Below are positions 28,513 through 37,837 of a stretch of DNA of 64,000 nt, piece by piece. A program made the position numbers and the translations under genes. Each line of letters opens with the position of its first letter. Positions within the stretch are counted from its first letter, which is position 1. The stretch lies in the NCBI RefSeq assembly GCF_019204025.1, contig NZ_JAGSPB010000002.1, positions 248,001 through 312,000 of the forward strand, read 5' to 3'. The stretch is from Erythrobacter ani. GTDB taxonomy: Bacteria > Pseudomonadota > Alphaproteobacteria > Sphingomonadales > Sphingomonadaceae. Under the pieces are notes generated by a model. That model had not been told where the DNA came from, ran no database searches, and saw only the letters and a program-made list of their open reading frames with translations.

Positions 28513-29952
28513 TCATGCGGTCTGCCGCGCGGCGAGTGCGGCGACGCGCGCCTCGTGATCCTCCCGCTTGATCGGGAAACGACCGAGCCAATAAGCGGCG
28601 ATGGCCATGAGAATGGTTGTTGCGAGCGTGTAGAAGATGATGAGCTCGGTGATCGTGCTCGCCGGCACTTCACCGGGCGCAGCGTCCCTCGCGAAGTCGA
28701 TGGCGGACAGCACTTGGCCGGTCAGGAAAATGCCGAGGCCGGTCGCGCATTTCTGGATCAGCCAGTTGCCTGAATAGAACGCGCCTTCTGCGCGCCTGCC
28801 TGTGCGCTCGAGATAAGCCTCGACGATTTCCGCGATCATCGAACTGGCGGAAATAAGCACCACGATGCCGAGCATGTTGCCGACGATCAGTAGAGAGAGC
28901 AGCATGAGCCCCGACAAGGCGGTGTCGAGTGGAGGCCAAAAACCGGCATAAAGCGCGAGGTACGGTGCCAAAGTGACCAGTGCCGTTCCGAGCGCGGACA
29001 CTGCGGCACTTTTGGGTTTGCCGAGATGCTTGTGCATCGGCCCGACGACGAAGAACATGAGGATGGCCGACAGAAACAGGGCGAGCGGATAAAGGCTCAG
29101 CGCAGTCACACCTTCGGGCAGCAGTGGCATCTGTGCGGTGTCCAGCCTCCATACATAGAGCGTCAGGTAGTTGGTGAGCGAGAAGGTGAGGCCTTGGTTG
29201 ACATAGGCGGCCAGCCCACCGGCGGCGAAAATCAGGAAGGCACGCTCGCGGAAGGCTTCGACGATTTCTGCAAAGCATGCACGGATCGTGAAGGGTTCGG
29301 GTTTGGTCGCGGGCAGATGCGCGACCAGTTTGTGCTGCCCAAGGGCGGATCCCATGACCGATAAGATGATCAGGCCGCCCCCGGTGATCGCCCATCCGAC
29401 ATATCCATCGCGGTTGAGCAAACCGCCCTCGCCGGGCATAAAAACGGTGTAGGCGAGCACCATCATCAAAATTCCGCCGAGCCAGCCAGAGATGTAGCGG
29501 AACCGAAACAGCGTTGTCCGCTCGTCGTAATCGCTCGTGATTTCAGGCAGCAGCGAGATGGACGGAACCTCGCAGGCCGACAAGAGGACCCTGACGACCA
29601 CTGCGATAGACAGCAATCCCCAGAATGTCGGCGCTTCACCGCCTGGCGGCGTCCACATCAAGACCCACGCAATGGCCAAGGGGATCGGCGCTGCATAAAG
29701 CCACGGCAAGCGCCTGCCCCACTTGGTGTATGTCCGATCGGACAAGTTGCCGAGGATTGGATCGACCACCGCGTCAATCAGGAGCGCGCAAAGCAGCGCG
29801 AGGCTCACCAGCGATGCTTCCATGCCGAGAACCTGGCTGTAGAAGAACAGCAGGAAGAATTGGAAACCGATATCCTTGACGCCAAAAGCGACCGCGCCGA
29901 AGCCGTGGATCAGCTTCAGGCGCATTGGCAATTTGCCTTTCACAAGGCCCAT
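28513..29952 (-). CDS. MelB-like (GPH) sodium/proton symporter
   Basis: The 479-residue protein has 12 predicted membrane segments and the GPH-family motif LIDAVVDPILGNLSDRTYTKWGRRLPWL near the N-terminus. Such carriers import sugars or other small molecules with a cation, and the real substrate is unknown. ATG 29952 is used; ATG 29925, which follows AAAGG, would remove nine residues. Context between ACAD genes suggests uptake of the carbon source they oxidise. Confidence 0.85.
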   Translation of the reverse strand: MGLVKGKLPMRLKLIHGFGAVAFGVKDIGFQFFLLFFYSQVLGMEASLVSLALLCALLIDAVVDPILGNLSDRTYTKWGRRLPWLYAAPIPLAIAWVLMWTPPGGEAPTFWGLLSIAVVVRVLLSACEVPSISLLPEITSDYDERTTLFRFRYISGWLGGILMMVLAYTVFMPGEGGLLNRDGYVGWAITGGGLIILSVMGSALGQHKLVAHLPATKPEPFTIRACFAEIVEAFRERAFLIFAAGGLAAYVNQGLTFSLTNYLTLYVWRLDTAQMPLLPEGVTALSLYPLALFLSAILMFFVVGPMHKHLGKPKSAAVSALGTALVTLAPYLALYAGFWPPLDTALSGLMLLSLLIVGNMLGIVVLISASSMIAEIVEAYLERTGRRAEGAFYSGNWLIQKCATGLGIFLTGQVLSAIDFARDAAPGEVPASTITELIIFYTLATTILMAIAAYWLGRFPIKREDHEARVAALAARQTA

Positions 29953-30172
29953 TAACGCAGCCCCTGCGCCGTCAGCCTCACGCCGAATCCGATCATACAA
30001 TCCTCCCAATTCGTGCCGCCCAGCCTAAGCGCCATGAATATCCCGTCAACGTAAACCGGCTGACGCTACGGCATGGGGAGCCGCGCTATGGCTACCAAAT
30101 CCGCGCTTGCAGGGCCTGTGCGAATTCCCATAACGTAAGCGTTAACCGAGAGATCAAACAGGAGAGTCGGTG

Positions 30173-31366
30173 ATGTCCGATCTGGAAAGCTTCCGCGCAG
30201 AAACCCGTGAATGGTTAGAAGCCAACTGCCCGCAAGAAATGCGCGAGCCGGTACGCGATGAGGAAGACGTGTATTGGGGCGGACGCAACGCGACCTTCAA
30301 GAGCGACGCGCAAAAGGCTTGGTTCGAGGCCTGCCGGGACAAGGGCTACACCGTTCCGGCCTGGCCGAAGGACTATGGCGGTGCCGGTCTCGACCCGGCG
30401 CAGGCCAAAGTTCTTCGTCAGGAAATGAGCCGCATCAATGCGCGCCCGCCGCTCAGCTCTTTCGGCATCTGGATGCTCGGCCCGGCGCTGCTTCATTTCG
30501 GCACCGAGGAACAGAAGAAGCATTTTCTCGGCCAGATTGCGCGCGGCGAGATTCGCTGGTGTCAGGGCTATTCGGAGCCGGGTTCGGGAAGCGATCTCGT
30601 GTCCTTGCAGACATTCGGTGAAGACAAGGGCGATCACTGGGTCGTCAACGGCCAGAAAGTCTGGACCTCTTACGCCGATGAGTGCGACTGGATTTTCTGC
30701 CTCGTCCGCACCGACAAGACGAACAAGTATCAGGGCATCACCTTCATGCTGTTCGACATGGAGACCGAAGGCTGCTCGACCAAGCCGATTAAGCTAATCA
30801 GCGGAAATTCGCCGTTCTGCGAAACATTCTTCGACGATGTGAAAGTACCCAAGAGCTATGGCGAGGGCATCCCGGCCTATGTTGGTGAGATCAACCGTGG
30901 CTGGGACGTGGCGAAATATCTCCTGGGCCATGAGCGCGAAATGATTTCGGGCGCTGGCGGGGGTGACCGCACCAGCGCAATCGGCGCGGCCATGACACGC
31001 CATGCTGCAAAGACGGGCGACGAGCTTGATCCGGTAATGCGCGCCGAGCTCGCAATGTTCGATGTCGACGCGCTGGCTTATGGTGCGATGGGCGAGAAAT
31101 TCCTCGACGAGATCAAGGTCGGAAAGGCGCACCCGGCACAGCCGAACATGATGAAATATGTCGGCACCGAACTGAACAAGCGCCGCCACGAACTCATGAT
31201 GTCGGCAGGCGGAAGCCGCGCTCTCGAATGGGAAAGCGAGCAGACGAGCGGCGGTAAGCCATCGCGCAACTGGCTGCGCACCAAAGCGAACTCGATCGAG
31301 GGCGGTACCTCGGAAGTCATGCTCAACGTGATTTCGAAGCGTATTCTCGACCTGCCGGGTTCCTGA
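30173..31366 (+). CDS. Acyl-CoA dehydrogenase family protein
   Basis: The 397-residue flavoenzyme contains QGYSEPGSGSDLVSL, NGQKVWTSYADECDWIFCLVR and the C-terminal IEGGTSEVMLNVISKRILDLP. ATG 30173 follows AGGAGAG. A second ACAD starts 85 bp later. Paired ACADs of this kind often form one heteromeric enzyme acting on steroid or other polycyclic side chains, which is suggested here by layout only. Confidence 0.93.
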   Translation: MSDLESFRAETREWLEANCPQEMREPVRDEEDVYWGGRNATFKSDAQKAWFEACRDKGYTVPAWPKDYGGAGLDPAQAKVLRQEMSRINARPPLSSFGIWMLGPALLHFGTEEQKKHFLGQIARGEIRWCQGYSEPGSGSDLVSLQTFGEDKGDHWVVNGQKVWTSYADECDWIFCLVRTDKTNKYQGITFMLFDMETEGCSTKPIKLISGNSPFCETFFDDVKVPKSYGEGIPAYVGEINRGWDVAKYLLGHEREMISGAGGGDRTSAIGAAMTRHAAKTGDELDPVMRAELAMFDVDALAYGAMGEKFLDEIKVGKAHPAQPNMMKYVGTELNKRRHELMMSAGGSRALEWESEQTSGGKPSRNWLRTKANSIEGGTSEVMLNVISKRILDLPGS

Positions 31367-31385
31367 CTCCGCGAAGCATATTACC

Positions 31386-31415
31386 GGGCCGCTCTCGAAA
31401 AATCGGGAGCGGCCC
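31386..31415 (+). terminator. Stem-loop between two acyl-CoA dehydrogenase genes
   Basis: A 12-bp stem (GGGCCGCTCTCG/CGGGAGCGGCCC, one G-T) with an AAAAAT loop is followed by TAAAAATT rather than a T run. It may attenuate or protect the upstream mRNA end rather than fully terminate. Confidence 0.5.
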
Positions 31416-31450
31416 TAAAAATTACATAATCAGAGAGGACAAGGCGCGAC

Positions 31451-32590
31451 ATGCCCCTTTATCACGACGACGATCAGGCGATGCTCGCCGATACCGCTAG
31501 CGGTTTCATGGCCGAAGAAGGCAATATCCAGAAACAGCTGCGTCACTGGCGCGACCGGGATTGCCCGGACGGCTTCGGCCACGCACTCTGGAAGCAGATG
31601 GCGGAAATGGGCTTCACCGGAATGCTCGTCGCTGAAGACGATGGCGGCCTGGGAATGGGCCATGTCGAAGCGGGCATCGTGCTCGGAGAGATCGGGCGCA
31701 ACCTTACCCCGTCGCCTTTTCTTACATCCTCCGTTCTAGCCGCGACTGCGCTCAAGCACGGCAGCGATGATTTGCGTGGGCGTTACTTGCCAGGCCTGAT
31801 CGAAGGCGAGAGCGTGTTCGCAGTTGCAATCGACGAAACGGCCAAACACCGTCCTGGCAGGATTGCGACCAAGGCCGAAAAATCGGGCAACGGCTTCAAG
31901 CTGACCGGCTCCAAAAGCTTCGTGATCCAAGGGGCGAGCGCCGACATGATCGTTGTTGCCGCGCGCACCAGCGGATCGGACGAGGACGAGGATGGCATTA
32001 CGTTGTTCGCCGTCCCGAAAGACGCCGCCAACATGACACAGGATGCGGTCCGGCTCGTCGACAGCTCGGTCGCCTCGCATATCAAGTTCGACGGGGTCGA
32101 ACTGGACGGCGATGCGGTGATCGGGGAAGTCAATGGCGGACGCGATATCCTCAACGCCGTGCTGACCGCAGGCCGTGTCGGCGCAGCGGCAGAGGGAGTG
32201 GGCGTGGCCAGCGGGGCCATGGACATGACCGTCGATTACCTAAAGCAGCGCAAACAGTTCGGCCGACTTATCGGCGAATTCCAGGCGCTGCAGCACCGTG
32301 CCAGCCACCTCTATTCTGAGGTCGAAATTGCGCGGGCCGTCGTAATCAAGACGCAGCAGCTGCTCGACGCGGGTGCCGAAAGTGCCGAACTGATGAGTTC
32401 GGTCGCCAAGGCCAAGGTCGCCAAGGCTGCGGGCCTCGCGGTCAAGGAAGGCGTCCAGATGCATGGCGGCATCGGAATGACCGATGAATACGATATCGGC
32501 CTTTACATGAAGCGCGATCGAGCGCTGCAGGAATTCCTTGGCGATGCCTATTTCCACGCCAACCGTGTTGCTGAATTGAGCGGATATTGA
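31451..32590 (+). CDS. Acyl-CoA dehydrogenase family protein (partner)
   Basis: The 379-residue protein shows an ACAD-like fold (GFTGMLVAEDDGGLGMGHVEA, FGRLIGEFQALQHRASHLY, MHGGIGMTDEYDIGLYMKR). It lacks the strong EPGSGSD-type loop of the first gene, as expected for the less active subunit of a heteromeric ACAD pair. It follows the other ACAD and is 3 bp from the SDR gene. Confidence 0.9.
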   Translation: MPLYHDDDQAMLADTASGFMAEEGNIQKQLRHWRDRDCPDGFGHALWKQMAEMGFTGMLVAEDDGGLGMGHVEAGIVLGEIGRNLTPSPFLTSSVLAATALKHGSDDLRGRYLPGLIEGESVFAVAIDETAKHRPGRIATKAEKSGNGFKLTGSKSFVIQGASADMIVVAARTSGSDEDEDGITLFAVPKDAANMTQDAVRLVDSSVASHIKFDGVELDGDAVIGEVNGGRDILNAVLTAGRVGAAAEGVGVASGAMDMTVDYLKQRKQFGRLIGEFQALQHRASHLYSEVEIARAVVIKTQQLLDAGAESAELMSSVAKAKVAKAAGLAVKEGVQMHGGIGMTDEYDIGLYMKRDRALQEFLGDAYFHANRVAELSGY

Positions 32591-32592
32591 TC

Positions 32593-33396
32593 ATGGACAT
32601 TCAATCACTTTTCGGTCTGGATGGCCGCGTTGCTCTGGTCACCGGCGGCAGCCGCGGGATCGGCAAGATGTTCGTCGAAGGCCTGCTCGCCGCGGGGTGC
32701 GCGCGCGTCTACATCTCGGCGCGCAAGGTCGAGCAGATGCAGGAAACCATTGCCGAGTTCGGCGAGGACAAGGTCTTCGGCATCCCTGCAGATCTCAGCC
32801 AGATGGACGGCATTCAATCGCTCGCTGATGAAATGGCGAAGCGCGAGGACAAGCTCGACATATTGATCAACAACGCTGGCGCCGCGTGGGGCCAACCCTA
32901 TCTCGAATTCAACGAGGCCGGCTGGCACCGGACGATGGACCTCAACGTGAAGACGCCGTTCTTCCTGACACAGAAGCTGCATGATCTTCTGGTTGCAGGA
33001 GGGAAGGGCGATCACCCAGCGAAGGTGATCCATGTCTCTTCCATCGACGGGCAAAAGATCAATCCGTGGGAAACCTACGCCTACCAGGCATCGAAAGCGG
33101 GCGTGATCCAATTGACCCGGCGGATGGCGGCGCGGCTGATCCAGGACAATATAATCGTCACCTCGATAGCGCCCGGTGCCTTCGCTAGCGAGATGAACAA
33201 GGCTGCGAAGAATGCCCCGGACGCCAGCGCCTCAATGATCCCGGCCAAGCGGATCGGCACGAAGGAGGACATGGCTGCCGCAGCGATCTATCTTTGCAGC
33301 CGCGCGGGCGATTATGTGGTCGGCGACACCGTGACGGTCGACGGCGGTGTGGTGAACGCGTTTCTGCCCGGGCAATTCAACGACCCCGCCGGATAG
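32593..33396 (+). CDS. Short-chain dehydrogenase/reductase
   Basis: The 267-residue NAD(P) oxidoreductase has TGGSRGIG, NNAG and the catalytic Ser (HVSSIDG) and Tyr-x3-Lys (YAYQASKAG). ATG 32593 sits two bases after the ACAD stop, so the genes are co-transcribed. It could oxidise the hydroxy-acyl intermediate produced after dehydrogenation. Resemblance is to the RhlG/FabG-like branch. Confidence 0.93.
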   Translation: MDIQSLFGLDGRVALVTGGSRGIGKMFVEGLLAAGCARVYISARKVEQMQETIAEFGEDKVFGIPADLSQMDGIQSLADEMAKREDKLDILINNAGAAWGQPYLEFNEAGWHRTMDLNVKTPFFLTQKLHDLLVAGGKGDHPAKVIHVSSIDGQKINPWETYAYQASKAGVIQLTRRMAARLIQDNIIVTSIAPGAFASEMNKAAKNAPDASASMIPAKRIGTKEDMAAAAIYLCSRAGDYVVGDTVTVDGGVVNAFLPGQFNDPAG

Positions 33397-33969
33397 GGCC
33401 TATCAGTTAGTATGTAACTCCGGCGAGTAAATCGATCGAATCCGTGCTCAGGCGACCTTTTGGAGAAGGTCCAGCAGGCTCGCCAACGTACCACGCCGAC
33501 TTGCTTGCAGCGTTCCAGTCGCTGGTCTCGCGGCGTCGTTTCCGATGATGCTGGCGGCCCAAGGCAGCGGTGAAAACTGGCAATTCAAGGTCGACGACTG
33601 AATTATACTTGTCGTCACAGACCTTGCAGCCGATCGGATGCGAATGATCACTCCAGTGCAGCCCCGCGGATCTTTATGAAAATACGACTCAACGCCCGAT
33701 GCAGGCCAATTTCGACACTGCGCTGGATGCATGGTACGCCCTCGGCCGAGGTCCAATATAGGCGGCATTCGTCCATTCTAACGGCAGCGTGAGTACGCGC
33801 GATTTAGCCATCGCTCACCCGATGCCACGCAGGTCCGAGACACAAGCCTCAGAGCGGTATTTACCGCATTTTCCTCCGGCCCGATTTCTCGTTCATCTTT
33901 GGATCTTGCACCACAGGTGTATTGGTGTATTAACTCACTGAGTTTCGACACTTCAAGCGGGAAGTCCCA
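33397..33969. other. Gene-poor stretch with a possible decayed gene
   Basis: No intact gene is convincing. On the minus strand 33648-33776 encodes a 42-residue open frame starting at an ATG. Directly after it, in a shifted frame, 33407-33660 continues with SHPIGCKVCDDKYN, which holds a CxxC. Together they could be one frameshifted gene of unknown family. The rest looks less GC-rich than its surroundings, and the last 70 bp before 33970 probably carry the next promoter. Confidence 0.35.
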
Positions 33970-34683
33970 GTGCGAAAATTGATCCTTTTCAGCACTCTCG
34001 GTCTAACGATCGTTCTCGCTTGCGGCGCGTTCGCCTATTATTGGAATTCGCCAGAGCGGCATACCACTGCAGCAGTATTCACCGGTCTTGCACGCGAAGT
34101 TTCGGACAATGTGCTGCTGTCGCCTTTCTCCCCTGCTGCGCGCATAGTCGTCGACCCGTCACTAGAATATGTCGGCGGCCAGAAATTTACGCTCTATGGT
34201 ACGGCGGCGGTAGAACAACACGTTTTCGGGCGTCGGTGGCCTGACGGGTCCCCGCGGTCGACCTTGTTGTTCCAGTTTGAATCGGTCTTGCCGGGAGTCG
34301 ATTGGCAGTACGATTATTCCAGCGCTGAGCATCGGACTACGATTGGCGGGTTCGACTTCTTTACCGATGTCGAACCCGGACGAGTGTGGTGGTTGTTCCC
34401 GAACGGAAAACCAGGGACGGACGGTTATCGCGCAAAAACGCTGGCGGACCAGGCTGGCTTTCCCGTTCCTCAGGATTATGTGTGGCATCGCTCTGTGCAT
34501 ATTCCCGATGGCGATGCGCGCTCGGAATTGCTCATCATCTGGCTTGAGGACCTGGCGCCGACAGGCAAATCCCGAGACGACTTTCAGCAGGGCGGCAAGG
34601 GATCGGCCGAGTGGGATATGATCGCGCGTCAAAGCATAGAGTCGCTGAACGAGCTCATAACGATTGAAGCCGAGGAACCCTAA
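33970..34683 (+). CDS. Single-pass envelope protein, unknown
   Basis: The 237-residue protein starts at GTG 33970. It has an N-terminal membrane anchor or uncleaved signal (LILFSTLGLTIVLACGAFAYY) and a soluble region rich in aromatics with no recognised motif. It ends in an acidic tail and overlaps the convergent gmk stop by 4 bp. Upstream is a 0.57-kb region without a gene. Confidence 0.6.
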   Translation: MRKLILFSTLGLTIVLACGAFAYYWNSPERHTTAAVFTGLAREVSDNVLLSPFSPAARIVVDPSLEYVGGQKFTLYGTAAVEQHVFGRRWPDGSPRSTLLFQFESVLPGVDWQYDYSSAEHRTTIGGFDFFTDVEPGRVWWLFPNGKPGTDGYRAKTLADQAGFPVPQDYVWHRSVHIPDGDARSELLIIWLEDLAPTGKSRDDFQQGGKGSAEWDMIARQSIESLNELITIEAEEP

Positions 34684-35324
34684 CCCATCAATTCCCGCAC
34701 GAATGGGATCAGCCCGGTCTGGCGTGTGCGCCGCATGCGTTCCGCGTCGAGCACTTCGCGGACCCGGTCGAAACATTCATCGACATTGTCGTTGATGACC
34801 ACGTAGTCATATTCCGCCCAGTGGCTGATTTCCGCGCGGGCCCGCTCCATCCGTCCGTCGATCACATCGTCGCTGTCCTGCGCGCGCTCTTCGAGACGGC
34901 GGCGCAATTCGGCGAGGCTCGGCGGGAGGATGAAGACGCTGACGACGTCCTGTTGGTCCTTTTGATAAAGCTGCTGTGTGCCTTGCCAGTCGATATCGAA
35001 CAGATAATCCTGCCCCTCTTTCAGCCCTTCGCGGATGTGGCCTTTCGGTGTGCCATAGCGATAGCCGAAAACCTCGGCCCACTCGTAAAAATCGTCTTCC
35101 TCCACCATCGCATCGAACTTGGCATCGCTGACGAAATGATAGTGCACGCCGTCTTCCTCTCCCGGACGAGGGGGGCGGGTGGTGGCGGAAACGGAAAGCT
35201 TGATGTCGGCGTCTGCGGCGAGAAGCATACGCGATAACGTAGTTTTGCCCGCGCCCGACGGGGACGACAGGATGAACAGCAGGCCGCGCCGGTGCAGTTT
35301 GTCGATGGTTTTGAAATCGGCCAT
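34680..35324 (-). CDS. gmk: Guanylate kinase
   Basis: Cytosolic enzyme phosphorylating GMP to GDP with ATP. The 214-residue protein has the P-loop SPSGAGKTTLS, the GMP-binding STTRPPRPGEEDGVHYHFV, FYEWAEVFGYRYGTP and the DIDWQGTQQL motif. ATG 35324 follows GGGGACC and gives the family's normal length; an upstream in-frame extension is unsupported. Confidence 0.95.
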   Translation of the reverse strand: MADFKTIDKLHRRGLLFILSSPSGAGKTTLSRMLLAADADIKLSVSATTRPPRPGEEDGVHYHFVSDAKFDAMVEEDDFYEWAEVFGYRYGTPKGHIREGLKEGQDYLFDIDWQGTQQLYQKDQQDVVSVFILPPSLAELRRRLEERAQDSDDVIDGRMERARAEISHWAEYDYVVINDNVDECFDRVREVLDAERMRRTRQTGLIPFVRELMG

Positions 35325-35386
35325 GAGGTCCCCAAAGAAAACCCCGATGCCGCAAAGCACCTGACTAAATCAAGGGCTGAGCCGGG

Positions 35387-35788
35387 CTACTCGCCGGTTA
35401 TGCGCGTGCGCTTCATTCTTTTGCGCTTCATCTGCCGCGATTTTCCGCGATCGTAGAGGGTCTTCACGACGAGACCGCTGGCGACGATGCCAAGTCCCAC
35501 TGGAGAGCGCGTTGCCAGCTTGCTGGCCCCGTACAATGCCAGCGACGTGATCATGGTGCGTCCGTCGATTAGGGACTCGGCCTTGGCTTCATCCTGGTAG
35601 CTTGCCTTTGCTACCTTCTTTTCGATGTTCTTTCTAAACAGGCTGGTCGCGCCGCGCACCACGATATCGGTGATGAGCAGGTTGGTCGCCGGGTTCGGAC
35701 TGGGGATGAGAAACGAAGTGCGCGTCTCTTCCTCGACATCGGCCTTGGCAAGCGTGCGGGTGAAGCGGTCGGGGCGTGGTTTCTTCAT
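35387..35788 (-). CDS. Conserved hypothetical protein with a hydrophobic segment
   Basis: The 133-residue protein has a basic N-terminus, one or two hydrophobic stretches (LLITDIVVRGATSLF; VGLGIVASGLVVKTLY) and a very basic tail (MKRKRMKRTR). It may be a small membrane protein. I know no family. It lies on the same strand as gmk and sspB. Confidence 0.55.
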   Translation of the reverse strand: MKKPRPDRFTRTLAKADVEEETRTSFLIPSPNPATNLLITDIVVRGATSLFRKNIEKKVAKASYQDEAKAESLIDGRTMITSLALYGASKLATRSPVGLGIVASGLVVKTLYDRGKSRQMKRKRMKRTRITGE

Positions 35789-35837
35789 ATCGAACCATCA
35801 ACGCTTGAAAGCCAAAGCGTTTCCGCAGGCGCCGCGC

Positions 35838-36341
35838 TTACTTCTTTTTTCCGAAATCGACGGTCACGACATTGGAGCCGTCGTCATCGCCGCCATTGCC
35901 GGGATCGATGCTACCGTCAGGCTCGTCATTTTCTGCATGCTCATGCGCTTCGGGAGACATGTCGCCCGCCGTCGCCTGAAACTGCAGCCCGAAATCGACC
36001 GCTGGGTCGACAAATGCGGTGATCGCAGCGAACGGTACCTGCAGCTTGGCCGGGATCTGGTTGAACGAAAGGCCGACCGAAAACCCGTCATCGCGCACGT
36101 CGAGATCCCAGAACTTGTTCTGGAGCACGATCGTCATCTCATCTGGGAACCGCTCGCGAAGATGCGGCGGAATAGACACGCCGGCAGCGCCCGTTTTGAA
36201 AGTAATATAGAAGTGATGATTGCCTGGCAGTTCGCTGCCGCCCTGCTCGATTTCGCCAAGCACACGGCCCACCACGGCGCGCAGCGCCTCTTGGACGATC
36301 TCGTCATACGGGATGAGGCTATCGGGCGTGTCTTCGCTCAT
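35838..36341 (-). CDS. sspB: SspB-family ClpXP protease adaptor
   Basis: The 167-residue protein resembles alphaproteobacterial SspB, which delivers ssrA-tagged peptides to ClpXP. Conserved parts are IPYDEIVQEALRAVVGRVL, HHFYITFKT, PPHLRERFPDEMTIVLQ and FWDLDVRDDGFSVGLSFNQIP. The acidic linker and C-terminal VVTVDFGKKK tail resemble the ClpX-docking tail. ATG 36341 is preferred to a TTG 6 bp upstream. It is divergent from hisB. Confidence 0.9.
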   Translation of the reverse strand: MSEDTPDSLIPYDEIVQEALRAVVGRVLGEIEQGGSELPGNHHFYITFKTGAAGVSIPPHLRERFPDEMTIVLQNKFWDLDVRDDGFSVGLSFNQIPAKLQVPFAAITAFVDPAVDFGLQFQATAGDMSPEAHEHAENDEPDGSIDPGNGGDDDGSNVVTVDFGKKK

Positions 36342-36476
36342 GCACAAGAGTGGTGGCGAGGGTCGCGGCGATGGTCAAGCATTTCCGCGAAGTGGTGCAA
36401 GAATTCGCCGCAATTGCGTCGCTCCCGCTGCGCGCCGCCGCTTGCGCTCCACGCCGAGCGGTTATAGGGCGCGGCC

Positions 36477-37094
36477 ATGTCCAACACCGCTGAAAGCCCT
36501 CGCCGCACCGGCACAATCGAGCGCAAGACCGCCGAAACCGGAATAGCGATTGCCGTCGATCTCGACGGCACCGGAACCTACGACGTGTCGTCCGGGATCG
36601 GGTTCCTCGATCACATGGTCGAACAGTTTTCGAAACATTCGCTGATCGACGTGTCGATGAAGGTCGAAGGCGACTTGCATGTGGACCAGCATCACACGAC
36701 CGAAGATTCGGCGATTGCGCTGGGCCAGGCGATTGCGGAGGCGCTCGGGGACAAGGCCGGGATCGGGCGCTACGGCGCGGCCTATTCTCCCATGGACGAG
36801 ACGCTTTCACGGGTTGCGCTCGACATTTCCGGGCGACCTTATGTTGTCTGGAAAGCCGGCTTCACCCAGGAAAAGCTGGGCGAATGGGACACGGAGCTGA
36901 TCGAGCACTGGTTTCACTCGGTTGCGCAGACCGCCGGGATAACGCTGCATATCGAGCTTCTCTATGGCAGCAACAACCATCATATCTGTGAGAGCATATA
37001 CAAAGGCTTCGCCCGCGCGATGCGCATCGCTGTCGAACGCGATCCACGCAAGGGCGACGCTATCCCGAGCACGAAGGGGCAGCTTGGTGGATAG
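36477..37094 (+). CDS. hisB: Imidazoleglycerol-phosphate dehydratase
   Basis: This 205-residue cytosolic manganese enzyme catalyses the sixth step of histidine synthesis. The signature segments [14 protein letters not shown] and [18 protein letters not shown] carry the metal-binding His and Glu residues. It is the stand-alone dehydratase form without a fused phosphatase. Downstream come five stem-loops and then hisH, so the cluster order is hisB-hisH-hisA-x-hisF-hisE. Confidence 0.95.
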   Translation: MSNTAESPRRTGTIERKTAETGIAIAVDLDGTGTYDVSSGIGFLDHMVEQFSKHSLIDVSMKVEGDLHVDQHHTTEDSAIALGQAIAEALGDKAGIGRYGAAYSPMDETLSRVALDISGRPYVVWKAGFTQEKLGEWDTELIEHWFHSVAQTAGITLHIELLYGSNNHHICESIYKGFARAMRIAVERDPRKGDAIPSTKGQLGG

Positions 37095-37105
37095 GAAAAG
37101 TCAAT

Positions 37106-37198
37106 CGGTTGCGGAGCAACCGCAAGGGCGATCGCCCGCCCGCAGCGGGTGCAGTTTTGCTGCACGTCTAGCGAGGATCGCGCGCCCGGAGGGGCGTG
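37106..37198 (+). repeat. Tandem array of five small stem-loops between hisB and hisH
   Basis: Successive inverted repeats occur at 37106-37122 (CGGTTGC/GCAACCG), 37126-37137 (GGGC-GATC-GCCC), 37139-37149 (CCCG/CGGG), 37149-37165 (GTGCAG/CTGCAC) and 37181-37198 (CGCGCCC/GGGCGTG). They fill the intercistronic gap and may act in mRNA processing or as a mobile-like intergenic repeat. Confidence 0.6.
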
Positions 37199-37210
37199 CG
37201 GAAAACAAGA

Positions 37211-37837
37211 GTGGCTAACCGGGTCGCGCTGATCGATTACGGCGCGGGCAATCTTCATTCGGTCCATAATGCGCTGAACGCGGTGGGAGCGGATGTGAAG
37301 GTCACCGCCGATCCCGAAATCGTGCGCAAGGCCGACCGGATCGTCCTTCCCGGTGTCGGGTCATTCAAGGCCTGTGCCCACGGGCTGGAAGGTGTGCCGG
37401 GAATGGTCGATGCCCTTACCGAGCGCGCGGAAATGGGCGGCGCGCCATTCCTCGGCATATGCGTGGGCATGCAGCTGCTCGCATCGCGCGGGCTGGAACA
37501 TGGCGCCACGCCGGGGCTGGGATGGATACCGGGCGAGGTCCGGTTGATCATTCCAAGTGATCCGGCGATCAAGGTGCCGCATATGGGGTGGAACGACGTT
37601 GCAATAATGCCCCACGCGCGCGGTCATCCGGTCGTCGAGGAGGGAGAGGCATATTTCCTTCACTCTTATCATTTCGCCGCTGAAGATCCGCATCACATCG
37701 CTGCGATGACCGATCACGGGGAAGGACTTGTCGCGAGCGTCGTGCGCGGCAATATCCTAGGGGTGCAGTTTCATCCCGAGAAAAGCCAGGCATACGGCCT
37801 GGAAACCCTCGCCCGTTTTCTGGAGTGGAACCCATGA
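37211..37837 (+). CDS. hisH: Imidazole glycerol phosphate synthase, glutaminase subunit
   Basis: HisH hydrolyses glutamine and passes ammonia to HisF. The 208-residue protein has the class-I amidotransferase nucleophile in GICVGMQLL and the late His and Glu in QFHPEKS. GTG 37211 gives the usual N-terminus MANRVALIDYGAGNL; GTG 37196, near a GGAGG held in a stem-loop, is a possible alternative. The stop overlaps hisA (ATGA). Confidence 0.95.
   Translation: MANRVALIDYGAGNLHSVHNALNAVGADVKVTADPEIVRKADRIVLPGVGSFKACAHGLEGVPGMVDALTERAEMGGAPFLGICVGMQLLASRGLEHGATPGLGWIPGEVRLIIPSDPAIKVPHMGWNDVAIMPHARGHPVVEEGEAYFLHSYHFAAEDPHHIAAMTDHGEGLVASVVRGNILGVQFHPEKSQAYGLETLARFLEWNP

Noticed and set aside
37106..37198. 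CRISPR-like array
   Set aside because: The units differ in sequence and have no spacers of constant length; they are unrelated stem-loops. No CRISPR array was seen anywhere in the window.
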